Shown here: positions 47,957 to 56,337 of the stretch, piece after piece | Layout of the letters: the number at the start of each line of letters is the position of its first letter | Numbering within the stretch: the first letter of the stretch is position 1 | NCBI GenBank assembly: GCA_963740555.1 | Contig: CAVUES010000008.1 | Coordinates: 62,001 to 126,000, forward strand | Source of the DNA: Mayfieldus sp963740555 | GTDB lineage: Bacteria > Actinomycetota > Thermoleophilia > Solirubrobacterales > 70-9 | Direction of reading: 5' to 3' | DNA length: 64,000 nt | Program-made: the position numbers and the translations under genes | The notes under the pieces: generated by a model | Told to the model about the DNA's origin: nothing | The model's input: the letters and a program-made list of their open reading frames with translations, nothing else | Database searches by the model: none

Positions 47957-48513
47957 CTCGAGTCGAGCCGGCCCCGCTGCCATCCGATCTAAGCATCCGG
48001 GCGCTCGGCCCGGAGGACGCCGGCGCCGTCGCCGAGCTGATCGGAGCCTGCGATCAGACCTATCTCCAATGGGCGCCGGACGATTGGTCGCCTCCCCCGG
48101 AGCACGAAGAGCGGGCGAAATGGGAGAGGCGGCTCGGCGAGTCGGGGCGCTGGTCAGAAGGCGCCTTCGACGGCCAGGGCGGCCTGGTCGGCATGGTCGT
48201 CGCTCGTCAGGCCACCGAGGACGTCGAACGGGCCACGCCGGTAGCCGGACTCGGCCACGTTGGAGCGCTGTTCGTTCATCCCGCGCGTTGGCGGCAGGGG
48301 GTAGGCATCGGAATGCTCCAGCATGCCGAGCAGGCCATGGCGGAGCGCGGCTTTGACCGGCTGATGCTCCGAACCCCGGAATGGGCACCGGCGCGCCGCT
48401 TCTATGAGGCCGCGGGCTGGACGGCGACCGGGGCACGCGAGTTTCGTGAGGACTTCGATATGTGGGTAGTTCACTACGAGAAGAATCTGGATTCGTCTAC
48501 TCACGCCGCCTGA
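47953..48513 (+). CDS. GNAT-family N-acetyltransferase
   Basis: 186 residues with the acetyl-CoA-binding core: HVGALFVHPARWRQGVGIGMLQHAEQAM (motif A, Gln/Arg-x-x-Gly-x-Gly variant) and a C-terminal RFYEAAGWTATG (motif B). Substrate unknown. Overlaps dapF by four bases (ATGA), so it is the last gene of the miaB-miaA-dapF unit. Cytosolic, no membrane segment. Confidence 0.9.
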   Translation: MTRVEPAPLPSDLSIRALGPEDAGAVAELIGACDQTYLQWAPDDWSPPPEHEERAKWERRLGESGRWSEGAFDGQGGLVGMVVARQATEDVERATPVAGLGHVGALFVHPARWRQGVGIGMLQHAEQAMAERGFDRLMLRTPEWAPARRFYEAAGWTATGAREFREDFDMWVVHYEKNLDSSTHAA

Positions 48514-48582
48514 GCTCTGTTAGAGGACAGTCGGAACTGACCGCGCGTCAAATACGCCGGACTTTTTGTTGGCGGCAGTACG

Positions 48583-49455
48583 GTGGGTATCGGAACATTC
48601 GCGAAAGGGCTTCTCGCGGTCGGCGCGGTTGCGCTGCTTTCCCTTGCGACGACAGGCTGTGCGAACACGCAGTTCGTGAGCATCAGCGGCCAGACCTCCT
48701 CGCAGCTGGACTCGATCGGCAACGTTCAGCTGAACACCACCATCTGCACGACCACGGTCAGCGGAACCGGGCTCTGCGGACCGGTCGTCGCGACCAAACC
48801 TTTCGACCGTCCTCAAGATTGGCTACAGGGACGTGATGTGTTGGGGCGGCAATTTCGTCGGCAAGTCGGCTATGGCTACAACGACACCGTCAACAACAAC
48901 ATCGGCGATGACGAGACGCCTGCTTCTGTCGGCACGATCGACCTTGGTGGGCACACGGCGTTACAAATCACCGGCGGAGACAACGATACGTGTGCCCTTT
49001 TCGACGATCACACGGTCCACTGTTGGGGAACAGGCTTCCGCGGCATAAACGGCTACCCGGGGCAGAACGACTATTACAGCCCTCCAACGGATGCGGTCGA
49101 TTTCGGGTCGGGGCGCACCGCCCTGCAGGTGGAGGGCGGCTCCGACCACACCTGCGCTGCACTGGAAGACCACACGGTCCGGTGCTGGGGCTTCGGTGAC
49201 GACGGCCGCCTCGGCTACGGCAATACCCAGGACGTCGGCGACGACGAGACCCCGGGCTCCGCGGGGGCGATCAACTTGGGAGCGGGCCGGACGGCGGTTG
49301 CCGTCAGCGCCGGGCGCTACCACTCCTGCGCACTGATGGACACCGGCGACGTCCGCTGTTGGGGAGAGGGCAGCACTCTCGGCTACGGCAGCCACACGTC
49401 GATCGGGGACGACGAGACACCCGATACCGCGGGCCCGGTCAGCCTCGGGGACTAG
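48583..49455 (+). CDS. RCC1-repeat lipoprotein, frame disturbed in the first repeat
   Basis: 290 residues. Lipoprotein signal with lipobox LATTGC at about residues 20-25. Following residues carry RCC1-type beta-propeller repeats: HTVHCWGTGFRG, HTVRCWGFGDDGRLGYGN, GDVRCWGEGSTLGYGS, each followed by GDDETP. The first repeat is broken: its DVMCWGGNFVGKS is encoded in another frame (about 48805-48866) before the main frame resumes with GYGYNDTVNNN. One inserted and one deleted base would restore it. Three to four repeats are fewer than the seven of a full propeller and the end at VSLGD is abrupt, so it may be truncated. Exported, function unknown. Confidence 0.72.
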   Translation: MGIGTFAKGLLAVGAVALLSLATTGCANTQFVSISGQTSSQLDSIGNVQLNTTICTTTVSGTGLCGPVVATKPFDRPQDWLQGRDVLGRQFRRQVGYGYNDTVNNNIGDDETPASVGTIDLGGHTALQITGGDNDTCALFDDHTVHCWGTGFRGINGYPGQNDYYSPPTDAVDFGSGRTALQVEGGSDHTCAALEDHTVRCWGFGDDGRLGYGNTQDVGDDETPGSAGAINLGAGRTAVAVSAGRYHSCALMDTGDVRCWGEGSTLGYGSHTSIGDDETPDTAGPVSLGD

Positions 49456-49510
49456 TTTCGCCGGCAGGCGCTAGCCGCCTCCGACCAAGACCTTGCGTAG
49501 GCTTGGTGCC

Positions 49511-50707
49511 GTGGGCACCCAGGAGACACAGAAGCGCGTGCTGACCGACCCCTCGCGCCGGGTCGAGGCGATGCCGCCCTACATGTTCGCCGAGCTGGAG
49601 CGGCGGATCGCCGCCAAGCGCGAGGCGGGGATCGACGTGATCAGCCTCGGGATCGGCGATCCTGACGAGCCGACCTACCCCCACATCGTCAAGGCGATGC
49701 AGGAGGCGGTGGCCGAGAACGCCAACCAGAAGTACCCGACTAATCGCGGCCGCGACGAGTTTCGCCAGGCATTCGCCGAGTTCTACGGCGATCGCTTCGG
49801 GGTCGAGATCGACGCCGAGAACGAGGTCATACCGGCGATCGGCGCCAAGGAGTGCATCTACCACCTCTGCTTCGCGTTCCTCGACCCCGGCGACGTCGCG
49901 CTGGCCTCCGACCCCGGATACCCCGTCTACACCGGCGGCCCGATCCTCGCCGGTGCCGAGGCCGAGCTGCTGCCTCTGCTGCCCGAGCTGAGCTTCACCC
50001 CCGACCTCAGCGCCGTTCCCGCCGACGTCGCCGCTCGCGCCCGCCTGATGTTCGTCAACTACCCCAACAACCCGACCGGCGCCGTTGCCCCGGAGGGTTT
50101 TTTTGAGCTGGTCGTCTCCTTCGCGCGCGAGAACGAGATCCTCGTCGTCCACGACAACGCCTACTCGGAGACCACATTCGACGGCTACGTGGCGCCCAGC
50201 TTCCTCGCCACTCCGGGTGCCAAGGAGGTCGGGGTCGAAGTTTTCTCACTTTCGAAGGGCTTCAACATGACCGGCTGGCGCTGCGCCGCGATCCTCGGCA
50301 ACCCCGATGCGATCCGCGCCTACTGGCGGCTGAAGACGAACGTCGACTCAGGGCTCTTCGAGGCGATCCAGCTCGCGGGGGCGGCCGCGCTGAGCGGCCC
50401 TCGCGGCCCGCTGGAGCGGATGAACGAGACCTACGCCCGTCGTCGCGACCTCGTGATCGGGACCCTGCGCGACATCGGCGTCGACGTCACGCCGCCCAAG
50501 GGCACGATCTACGTCTGGGCTCCGGTGCCCGAGGGACATAGCTCGAAATCGTTCGCGGAGCTTGTGCTCGAGGAGGCGGCCGTCGTGGTCTCGCCCGGCT
50601 CGATGTACGGGCCGAGCGGCGAGGGCTTCTTTCGCATCTCGCTGACGACCCCCGACGATCGACTCGTCGAGGGGCTGGAGCGGATGCGCGTACACCTGGT
50701 TGTGTAG
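49511..50707 (+). CDS. Class I/II aminotransferase, LL-diaminopimelate aminotransferase-like
   Basis: 398 residues, fold type I PLP enzyme: ISLGIGDPDEPTYPHIV, KYPTNRGRDEFRQAFA, GYPVYTGGPILAGAEA, FVNYPNNPTGAVAP, the Schiff-base Lys in FSLSKGFNMTGWR and the substrate Arg near GFFRISLTTPD. The pattern is closest to the DapL-type group that makes LL-DAP directly from tetrahydrodipicolinate, which fits dapA, dapB and dapF in the same window, but related aspartate or DapC enzymes cannot be excluded. TAGGCT (49498-49503) seven bases upstream of the GTG. Confidence 0.82.
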   Translation: MGTQETQKRVLTDPSRRVEAMPPYMFAELERRIAAKREAGIDVISLGIGDPDEPTYPHIVKAMQEAVAENANQKYPTNRGRDEFRQAFAEFYGDRFGVEIDAENEVIPAIGAKECIYHLCFAFLDPGDVALASDPGYPVYTGGPILAGAEAELLPLLPELSFTPDLSAVPADVAARARLMFVNYPNNPTGAVAPEGFFELVVSFARENEILVVHDNAYSETTFDGYVAPSFLATPGAKEVGVEVFSLSKGFNMTGWRCAAILGNPDAIRAYWRLKTNVDSGLFEAIQLAGAAALSGPRGPLERMNETYARRRDLVIGTLRDIGVDVTPPKGTIYVWAPVPEGHSSKSFAELVLEEAAVVVSPGSMYGPSGEGFFRISLTTPDDRLVEGLERMRVHLVV

Positions 50708-50710
50708 GAC

Positions 50711-50766
50711 GGCGACACAAAGTGTCGACGCACTGGAATGTCAGTCAGGCGGCGAAGCCGCCGCAA
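50711..50766 (+). repeat. Two-hairpin dispersed repeat, copy 3
   Basis: GGCGACAC-AAA-GTGTCGACGC, a variable linker, GTCAGGC and the hairpin GGCGGC-GAA-GCCGCC followed by GCAA. Same element as the two copies around rpsO, 32 kb away. It lies between the convergent aminotransferase and epimerase genes, four bases after the former's stop, where it may terminate transcription in both directions. Confidence 0.85.
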
Positions 50767-50780
50767 TTGCCCTTGGGCCC

Positions 50781-51779
50781 CTACGCGGGTGTGGGGGCGG
50801 GCAGCTTGTCCTCGGCGGCGAGGGTGTCGCGCAGGCCCTGCTCGAGCCCGCGCGGCGAGTAGCCCAATTCGCTCATCGCCTTGTCGTGCTTGGCCCAGAA
50901 GGTGACTCCGTCGGCTGAGCTGATCAGCTCCGACAGATTGGGCGGCTGGCCCATGACCTTGCCGACGACGGGGCCGATCGGGGTCAGCGCCTTCAAAAGA
51001 GGTGTCGGAATCGCCCGCTTCGGGGCCTTGCGGTCGGTCACCTTGGCCAGGGTCTCGATCAGCTCGCGCATCGTCGTGATCTGGCCACCGAGCACGTAGG
51101 ACTCTCCGACCTTGCCCCTGTCGAGCGCCAGCAGCACCCCGTCGGCGACGTCGTTGACGTGGACCATGTTCATGCCAAAGTCGGGGAAGGCGATCATCGG
51201 CATCCGGCCGGACAGGAACTGGTTCATCTGCGTACCGATCGCGGAGTGGTCGTCGGGCCCGTAGACGCCGCCCGGCTGCACGATTACGCACGGAAGGCCC
51301 TCCTCGTCGATCAGCCGCTGCGCGATCTGGTGGGCCTGCACCTTTGTCTCCTCGTAGTAGGAGGTGTGAGCGCCACCGGGGTGCATGTAGGTTTCGTCGA
51401 CGACCTCGCCGTGGGTATTGCCGAAAGCGCCGACGGTGGAGATGTAGACGACCTTGGGAATCTTCTCCTCCAGCGCCGCCCGCAGGGCCCGTTCGGTGCC
51501 GACCACGTTCGCCTTGTACATCGCCGCGTGCTCGCTCTTTGGAATCCCGACCTCATAGACGGCGGCGCCGTGGATCACGGCGTCGCATTCCGCCATCCCG
51601 GACCGCATCGCGACGTCGTCGGAGAGGTCGCCCTCGAACAGCACGCACCCGAGCTCACTCAGATCCTGCGCCTTCTCCGGGCTGCGGACCAGGCAGACGA
51701 CCTCGTCTCCTCGCGCGCGCAGGTCGCGGACCACGTGTCCGCCGATGAATCCGGTAGCTCCGGTTACGAAGACCTTCAT
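50781..51779 (-). CDS. NAD-dependent epimerase/dehydratase (extended SDR)
   Basis: 332 residues: Rossmann motif VFVTGATGFIGGHVV, HGAAVYEVG, STVGAFGN with the catalytic Ser, YYEETK with the YxxxK pair, and PGGVYGPDDHSAIG. This profile resembles dihydroflavonol-4-reductase-like and hopanoid-associated sugar epimerases; the substrate is unknown. The ATG at 51779 is chosen over longer starts because GAGGTG lies seven bases upstream and the Rossmann strand begins at residue 2. Divergent from hflX. Confidence 0.9.
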   Translation of the reverse strand: MKVFVTGATGFIGGHVVRDLRARGDEVVCLVRSPEKAQDLSELGCVLFEGDLSDDVAMRSGMAECDAVIHGAAVYEVGIPKSEHAAMYKANVVGTERALRAALEEKIPKVVYISTVGAFGNTHGEVVDETYMHPGGAHTSYYEETKVQAHQIAQRLIDEEGLPCVIVQPGGVYGPDDHSAIGTQMNQFLSGRMPMIAFPDFGMNMVHVNDVADGVLLALDRGKVGESYVLGGQITTMRELIETLAKVTDRKAPKRAIPTPLLKALTPIGPVVGKVMGQPPNLSELISSADGVTFWAKHDKAMSELGYSPRGLEQGLRDTLAAEDKLPAPTPA

Positions 51780-51877
51780 TTCTAAGCACCTCGCCAGTAG
51801 CTCAGGCGTGAGCCTATCCCGTTGCCTTGTCGGGCAGGCACCGGGAGCCAATCCGGCACCGGCCTAAAATCAATGCA

Positions 51878-53215
51878 GTGCAGCGATCTCGAAACGGACG
51901 CGCGGGCGAGACCGGCGATGGGGCGGTGACGGCGGGTGTCTCCAACCCGCGCGCCCGGCAGCGCGCGCTGGCGATCGGCGTGCTCGAGAGCGCTTCCGAC
52001 GGGGAGCCTCTGGCGGAGCTGAAGGAGCTCCTTCGAACCGCTGGCGTCGCCACAGCCGGTGAGATGGTCCAGCAGCGCCCGGCGCCCGACCCCGACCGCT
52101 ACTTCGGGGTCGGAAAGCTGCGGGAGCTGAAGGAGCAGATCGCCGCCTCCGACGCCAACCTGGTCGCCTGCGACGACGAGCTGGTGCCGCGCCAGGAACG
52201 TAACCTCGAGGCCGCGCTGGACGTTCCGGTGATCGACCGCACGGCGATCATTCTCGACATTTTCGCCGACCACGCACACAGCGCCGAGGGCAAGCTGCAG
52301 GTCGAGCTGGCACAGCTCGAATACAACCTCGCCCGGATGCGCGGCCTGTGGACCCACCTCGAGCGGCTGGGAGCGGGAAGGATCGACGGTGGAATCGGAA
52401 CGAGAGGACCCGGTGAGTCGCAGATCGAGACCGACCGCCGCCTGGCGCGCGACCGGATCTCCGCGCTTCGCCGCCGCATCGGCCGGCTGGAGCGCAACCG
52501 CGACGTTATGCGGGCGCGCCGCGACAGCACCTCAATCCCGACCGTCGCCCTTGCCGGCTACACGAATGCCGGTAAGTCGACGCTGCTGAACGCGATCACG
52601 GGTGCCGACGTCGAGGTGGGCGAGCGGCTGTTCGAGACCTTGGACCCGACCACGCGCCGCTTCGAGCACCGGGGGCGCCGCTATCTGCTCACCGACACGG
52701 TCGGCTTCATCGAGAAGCTGCCCCACCAGTTGGTCGACGCGTTCAAGGCAACCCTGGAGGAGACGGTGATCGCCGACCTGATCCTGCACGTGGTCGACGC
52801 ATCGGCGGTCGCGGAGCGCCGCGAAGCAACGATGGCCGCCGTCGACGAGGTGCTGGAGGAGATCGGGGCCGGCGAGTCGCCGCGACTGCTCGTCTTCAAC
52901 AAGGCCGACCTTTTGGAGGATGACGAGCGCGCCGAGGCCCTGCTCGGCCATCCGGAGGCGATCCTCGTATCCGCATTGACCGGCGAGGGTGTGGAAGGGC
53001 TTCGTGATCGCGTCGAGCAGGCATTCGAGGAGACCCTGCGCGAGGTCGAGCTGCTGGTGCCCTACAGCGAGGGCGCCCGGCTGCACGAGCTGCACGAGCT
53101 CGCGGGTGAGCTGGAGCGGACCGACCGGGGCGACGGCGTCCTGGTCCGCGCTCGCGTGCCCGCCGCCGAGCTTCATCGCTTCAAGGACCTGAGCGTCAAC
53201 GGCGCCGGGGGTTAG
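51878..53215 (+). CDS. hflX: Ribosome-associated GTPase HflX
   Basis: Splits stalled or hibernating 70S ribosomes. 445 residues from GTG 51878: the HflX N-terminal domain (PDRYFGVGKLRELKEQI, AIILDIFADHAHSAEGKLQVELAQ), the Gly-rich IGTRGPGESQIETDRR, then the G domain ALAGYTNAGKSTLLNAI, DTVGFIEKLPHQLV and NKADLLED. TAAAAT (51865-51870) ends seven bases before the GTG, supporting this start and a leaderless transcript. In actinobacteria hflX often confers macrolide-lincosamide resistance. Confidence 0.95.
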   Translation: MQRSRNGRAGETGDGAVTAGVSNPRARQRALAIGVLESASDGEPLAELKELLRTAGVATAGEMVQQRPAPDPDRYFGVGKLRELKEQIAASDANLVACDDELVPRQERNLEAALDVPVIDRTAIILDIFADHAHSAEGKLQVELAQLEYNLARMRGLWTHLERLGAGRIDGGIGTRGPGESQIETDRRLARDRISALRRRIGRLERNRDVMRARRDSTSIPTVALAGYTNAGKSTLLNAITGADVEVGERLFETLDPTTRRFEHRGRRYLLTDTVGFIEKLPHQLVDAFKATLEETVIADLILHVVDASAVAERREATMAAVDEVLEEIGAGESPRLLVFNKADLLEDDERAEALLGHPEAILVSALTGEGVEGLRDRVEQAFEETLREVELLVPYSEGARLHELHELAGELERTDRGDGVLVRARVPAAELHRFKDLSVNGAGG

Positions 53216-53226
53216 GGTTGGGCAGC

Positions 53227-53658
53227 ATGGAGCTGCGATTCGCCCGCCTCAACGACGACGCCGTCCTCCCGACCCGCGCCCACGAAGGCGACGCCGGACT
53301 CGACCTCTACGCCGCCGAGCCGGCCCACATCGGTCCTGGCGAGCGCTGGAGCGTCCTTACAGGGGTAGCGGTGGAGATCCCCGAAGGCCACGCCGGCCTG
53401 GTGCTTCCCCGCTCCGGCCTGGCCCGCGAGCACGGCATCGCGCTGGTCAACAGCCCGGGCCTGATCGACGCCGGCTATCGAGGCGAGATCCGCGTCCTGT
53501 TGCTCAACACCGACCCCGCCGAGGTTTACCGCGTCAAGCCGGGCGACCGGATCGCACAGCTCTTGGTCGTCGCGATCGCCGCCCCCGAGCCGGTCGAGGT
53601 CGACGCCCTCGCCGAGTCGGCACGCGGCGACGGCGGCTTCGGCTCCAGCGGCCGCTGA
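53227..53658 (+). CDS. dut: Deoxyuridine 5'-triphosphate nucleotidohydrolase
   Basis: Hydrolyses dUTP to dUMP, preventing uracil incorporation. 143 residues, trimeric dUTPase with all five motifs: HEGDAGLDLYA, PRSGLAREHGI, NSPGLIDAGYRGEIRV, PGDRIAQLLVV and the C-terminal ARGDGGFGSSGR that closes the site. The TAGGGT just before (53213-53218) includes the hflX stop codon and sits eight bases from the ATG, a likely -10. Confidence 0.96.
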   Translation: MELRFARLNDDAVLPTRAHEGDAGLDLYAAEPAHIGPGERWSVLTGVAVEIPEGHAGLVLPRSGLAREHGIALVNSPGLIDAGYRGEIRVLLLNTDPAEVYRVKPGDRIAQLLVVAIAAPEPVEVDALAESARGDGGFGSSGR

Positions 53659-53695
53659 GATCAGGATCTAATCCGGTCGCTCTAACCTCCATCAG

Positions 53696-54268
53696 ATGAG
53701 GGATATCTTCGGCCCACCGCTGCGCGCGGCGGCGCTGTGTGCCTTTCTCACCGGGCTCCTTCTGCTGCTCCTCAACCCGCCGTCGCTCGCGGGCCTGGGT
53801 GGGCTGCTGTCCCTGCTGGCCGGTGCCGTCGCGATAGTGCTCGTCACCGCCTGGGCGACCGTGGCGCTGATCGGCCGCGAGATGCCCGAGCCGGAGTTCC
53901 GGCGCCTGGTCGACCGAAGCGAGGCTCTCGCCACGCTGCCGCCCCCCGACCGGCCGCCGAGCGAGTTCGACGAGCTGGTGATGGAGGCGCTGGACGACCT
54001 ACCGGAACGGTTCCGCGAGCTGCTCGAGAGGACCCCGGTGATCGTCTCCAGCCACGGTCACGAATACCACGCCTACGGCCACTACCTCGGCGGCACCGTC
54101 GCCCGCAACATCTACCCGGATCGCATCGTCATCTACCAGGACACGCTGGAGCGCGACTTCGGCCACGATCCCGAGCTGCTGCGGGCGCAGGTCGAGCGCA
54201 CCGTGCGCCACGAGCTGGCCCACCACCTGGGCTGGGATGAGCCCGGGGTACGCGACCTCGGGCTCTGA
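53696..54268 (+). CDS. Membrane-linked zincin-like metallopeptidase
   Basis: 190 residues: two hydrophobic segments (about 8-27 and 33-60) followed by a cytosolic domain with the zinc motif HELAHHLGWDE (HExxHxxG/D) typical of zincin_1 proteins (Pfam family PF06262), plus the conserved DLPERFRELLERTPVIV and YPDRIVIYQDTLE. Most members are soluble; the N-terminal membrane pair is an extra. Peptidase activity is inferred from the motif only. TAACCT (53683-53688) seven bases before the ATG. Confidence 0.82.
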   Translation: MRDIFGPPLRAAALCAFLTGLLLLLLNPPSLAGLGGLLSLLAGAVAIVLVTAWATVALIGREMPEPEFRRLVDRSEALATLPPPDRPPSEFDELVMEALDDLPERFRELLERTPVIVSSHGHEYHAYGHYLGGTVARNIYPDRIVIYQDTLERDFGHDPELLRAQVERTVRHELAHHLGWDEPGVRDLGL

Positions 54269-54430
54269 GCTCGAGCGCGTGGCCGTTGGGCGGCGCGACG
54301 AAGAGTGTCGAGTCGGGCGACATTCGCCTCATATGTCAGATATCCGGTCATCTCTGGCTCCTCTCGGTTCGAATCTCGAAGATAAGACCACCGACGGCGG
54401 CGAGACTCATCGCAAGCTGGAGGCCGTGGC
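54269..54430. other. Convergent spacer with a possible degenerate repeat
   Basis: 162 bases between the zincin and glyoxalase genes. GCGCGACGAAGAGTGTCGA near 54292 resembles the first hairpin of the dispersed two-hairpin repeat but the second hairpin is missing. A GGTTCGAATC near 54366 looks like a tRNA T loop but no acceptor or anticodon arm fits. No gene is evident. Confidence 0.35.
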
Positions 54431-54817
54431 TCAGTCGCGTGGCCCGCGTTGCCAGATGCCCAAGACGTTGCCGGCTGGATCGCGGAAGGTGGCCGCCCAC
54501 AGATCTCCCTCCGGATACGGCGCCGTCACCACCACGCCGCCTTGGGCAGCGACCTTCTCGAGCGTGTCGTCGACGCGCTCAACGTAGATGTATGGGCGGA
54601 CTCCGGCTTCGCCAGCAACGGCATGGTCGGCTCTGAAGTGGCCGATCACATGTCCGGTGCCGTCTTCAAAGCTTGGATCCGGACGGTTGGTATCCACGGT
54701 CCAGCCGAAGACGCTCCGATAGAAGCCGGCCGTCGCCTCGGGGTCGCTCGCGGGGATGCGCAGGTACGAGATACCCGCCTCACGGAAGACTCGCGATTCG
54801 CCCTCATCGGCTGACAT
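54431..54817 (-). CDS. Glyoxalase/bleomycin-resistance (VOC) family protein
   Basis: 128 residues, two beta-alpha-beta-beta-beta modules: ISYLRIPASDPEATAGFYRSVFGW and VRPYIYVERVDDTLEKVAAQGG, then ATFRDPAGNVLGIWQ, the standard VOC ending. Substrate unknown. GATAAT six bases before the ATG on the minus strand suggests its own promoter. Lies 35 bases downstream of... its promoter side faces gatD's end, so it is not necessarily part of the gatD operon. Confidence 0.87.
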   Translation of the reverse strand: MSADEGESRVFREAGISYLRIPASDPEATAGFYRSVFGWTVDTNRPDPSFEDGTGHVIGHFRADHAVAGEAGVRPYIYVERVDDTLEKVAAQGGVVVTAPYPEGDLWAATFRDPAGNVLGIWQRGPRD

Positions 54818-54852
54818 GGGCTCATTATCTCCCGCGACAGCCTCGGTGCGGC

Positions 54853-55587
54853 CTATGCGAGCGCTGCCTTGCGGGCGCTCTCGTGCGCCGCGGCCTCGAG
54901 CGAGTCGTCGAGCGGCTCCAGCTCTGGCTCGCTTCCCTGACGCCTGCCGAGCGCAAGCTGGATCAGGCGATCGGCGACCCATGCGTTCTTCGGCAGCAGC
55001 GGGCCGTGCAGGTAGGTGCCGATCAGGTTCGCGCGGCGTACTCCCTCACGCCCGTCGCGGCCGTTGTTGCCGAACCCCTTGACGACGCGGCCGAGGGGCT
55101 GGGCGTCGTTGCCGAGATAGGTGCGCCCCCCGTGGTTCTCGAAGCCGGCGATCAGCTGCGGCCCGGTACCGAGGTCGGCTTCGATGGCGACGTTGCCGAT
55201 CAACCGCTCGCCCGGCTCCCGGATGGTCTCCAGGTCGGCCAGCCCGAGTCCCGGAATTCGCTCTTCGCCCACCTGGTAGCTGTGGCCAAGCAGCTGGTAG
55301 CCGCCGCAGACCGCGAGCAGCACGGCGCCGTCGTCTACCGCCGACGCGAGGTCGTCGCGCTTGCTGGCAACCATGTCGCCGGCCACGACGCGCTGGTCGC
55401 GGTCCTGGCCGCCGCCGATGTAGATCAGATCGTGGGCGCCGGGATCGAACCGCTCGCCGGGGCCCGCGGCTGTATAGGAAAAGGCGATCCCGCGCCACTC
55501 GCAGCGCCGGCGCAGGAAGATCATGTTGCCGCGGTCGGCGTAGATGTTCATCTGCTCCGGATAAAGGGACAGCAGGCGAAGTTCCAC
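54853..55587 (-). CDS. gatD: Lipid II isoglutaminyl synthase, glutaminase subunit
   Basis: With MurT amidates the alpha-carboxyl of D-Glu in lipid II. 244 residues from a GTG one base after the methyltransferase stop: LSLYPEQMNIYADRGNMIFL, YIGGGQDRDQ, nucleophile Cys94 in LLAVCGGYQLLG and catalytic His194 in IGTYLHGPLLPKN, the class I GATase-like dyad seen in characterised GatD. ENHGGRTYLG is also typical. Separated from murT by a methyltransferase gene, which is unusual for this pair. Confidence 0.94.
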   Translation of the reverse strand: MELRLLSLYPEQMNIYADRGNMIFLRRRCEWRGIAFSYTAAGPGERFDPGAHDLIYIGGGQDRDQRVVAGDMVASKRDDLASAVDDGAVLLAVCGGYQLLGHSYQVGEERIPGLGLADLETIREPGERLIGNVAIEADLGTGPQLIAGFENHGGRTYLGNDAQPLGRVVKGFGNNGRDGREGVRRANLIGTYLHGPLLPKNAWVADRLIQLALGRRQGSEPELEPLDDSLEAAAHESARKAALA

Positions 55588-55588
55588 G

Positions 55589-56337
55589 TCAAGCCTCCAG
55601 CAGGACGACGGTCGAGCCGACGTGTGCGTCGGTGGGCTCGATTTGGCGGCGGCCGGCGGGACGCAGCCCGGCGCTGCGCCCCTCCTGCTCGAGCTCCGCG
55701 GCGCAGAGCATCCGCAGGCGGACGGCGTCGCGGCTCTCCTCAAGGTGACCGTCGGGGTCGACGGTCTGGCGCAGTCGCTCGACCAGCAGCGAATCGCCCT
55801 CTCGCGTTGCCCCAAGAGGCAGGCTCGAATAGACCCAGCCATCGTGTTCGCGAACGTCGGGGAGCAGGGGGAGGGGGGCACGCCGGTGACCGCCGTCTCG
55901 ACGATCGCCATCGCGATGACGCCGTGCGGCGCCAGGTGCGCCGCGGCGGCGCTCAGGCACTGGCGGCGTGAACCGGCGTCGGGCAGAAGCTGAACCACTT
56001 GCATCGGCGCCAGGATCAGCCCAAAGCGCTCATCGAAGTCGAATTCGGCGGCGTCGGCGTGCTCGGCGTGGACTGTGAGCCGCTCGCCGGCGGCGCGTCG
56101 GCGCAGCTCGGCGATCAGGGCGAGATCGCTGTCGATTCCCCACACGTCGAGACCCAGTCGCGCCAGGTGCAGCGCAACGCGACCCGTCCCGCAACCCAGC
56201 TCCAGCACCGGCCCGCCGCAGACCCCGGCAAGCTCGTCCCAGAGCGGAAGGTCGGCCTCGAACGGGCCGCACTCGACGTCATGCCAGACGACCGTTTCTC
56301 GTTCCTCGATCCCTGCTCCTCGCGCTCGAGCGCTCAT
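55589..56337 (-). CDS. SAM-dependent methyltransferase between murT and gatD, one frameshift
   Basis: Class I methyltransferase: WHDVECGPFEADLPLWDEL, motif I VLELGCGTGRVALHLA, DVWGIDSD and HADAAEFDFDERFGLI. The frame is broken in the run of G at 55873-55878 (plus strand): one more base would continue with LPLLPDVREHDGWVYSSL and end LLEA at 55589, about 249 residues. As written, the reading frame instead runs on without a stop into gatD through a low-complexity stretch, so a homopolymer error is likelier than a real fusion. Overlaps murT by four bases; its first codons consist of degenerate heptamer repeats. Substrate unknown; a cell-wall role is only suggested by position. Confidence 0.8.
56294..56328 (-). 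repeat. Degenerate heptanucleotide array at the methyltransferase start
   Basis: Read on the minus strand as GAGGAGC, AGGGATC, GAGGAAC, GAGAAAC: four 7-bp units encoding part of the methyltransferase N-terminus (RGAGIEERETV). Same family as the arrays at 19666, 23305 and 35361, more diverged. Confidence 0.65.

Noticed and set aside
54290..54312. A fourth copy of the two-hairpin repeat after the zincin gene
   Set aside because: The first box is only approximately matched and the GC-rich second hairpin is missing; noted as a possible relic only.
54340..54395. Possible tRNA gene (GGTTCGAATC T-loop-like motif and a downstream CCA)
   Set aside because: The T stem does not pair, no 7-bp acceptor partner exists about 70 bases upstream, and no anticodon arm can be drawn.
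54853..56337. A single methyltransferase-GatD fusion protein
   Set aside because: The joining stretch is low-complexity Ser/Pro/Arg sequence typical of a wrong frame, while the other frame continues a sensible methyltransferase to a stop one base before the gatD start.
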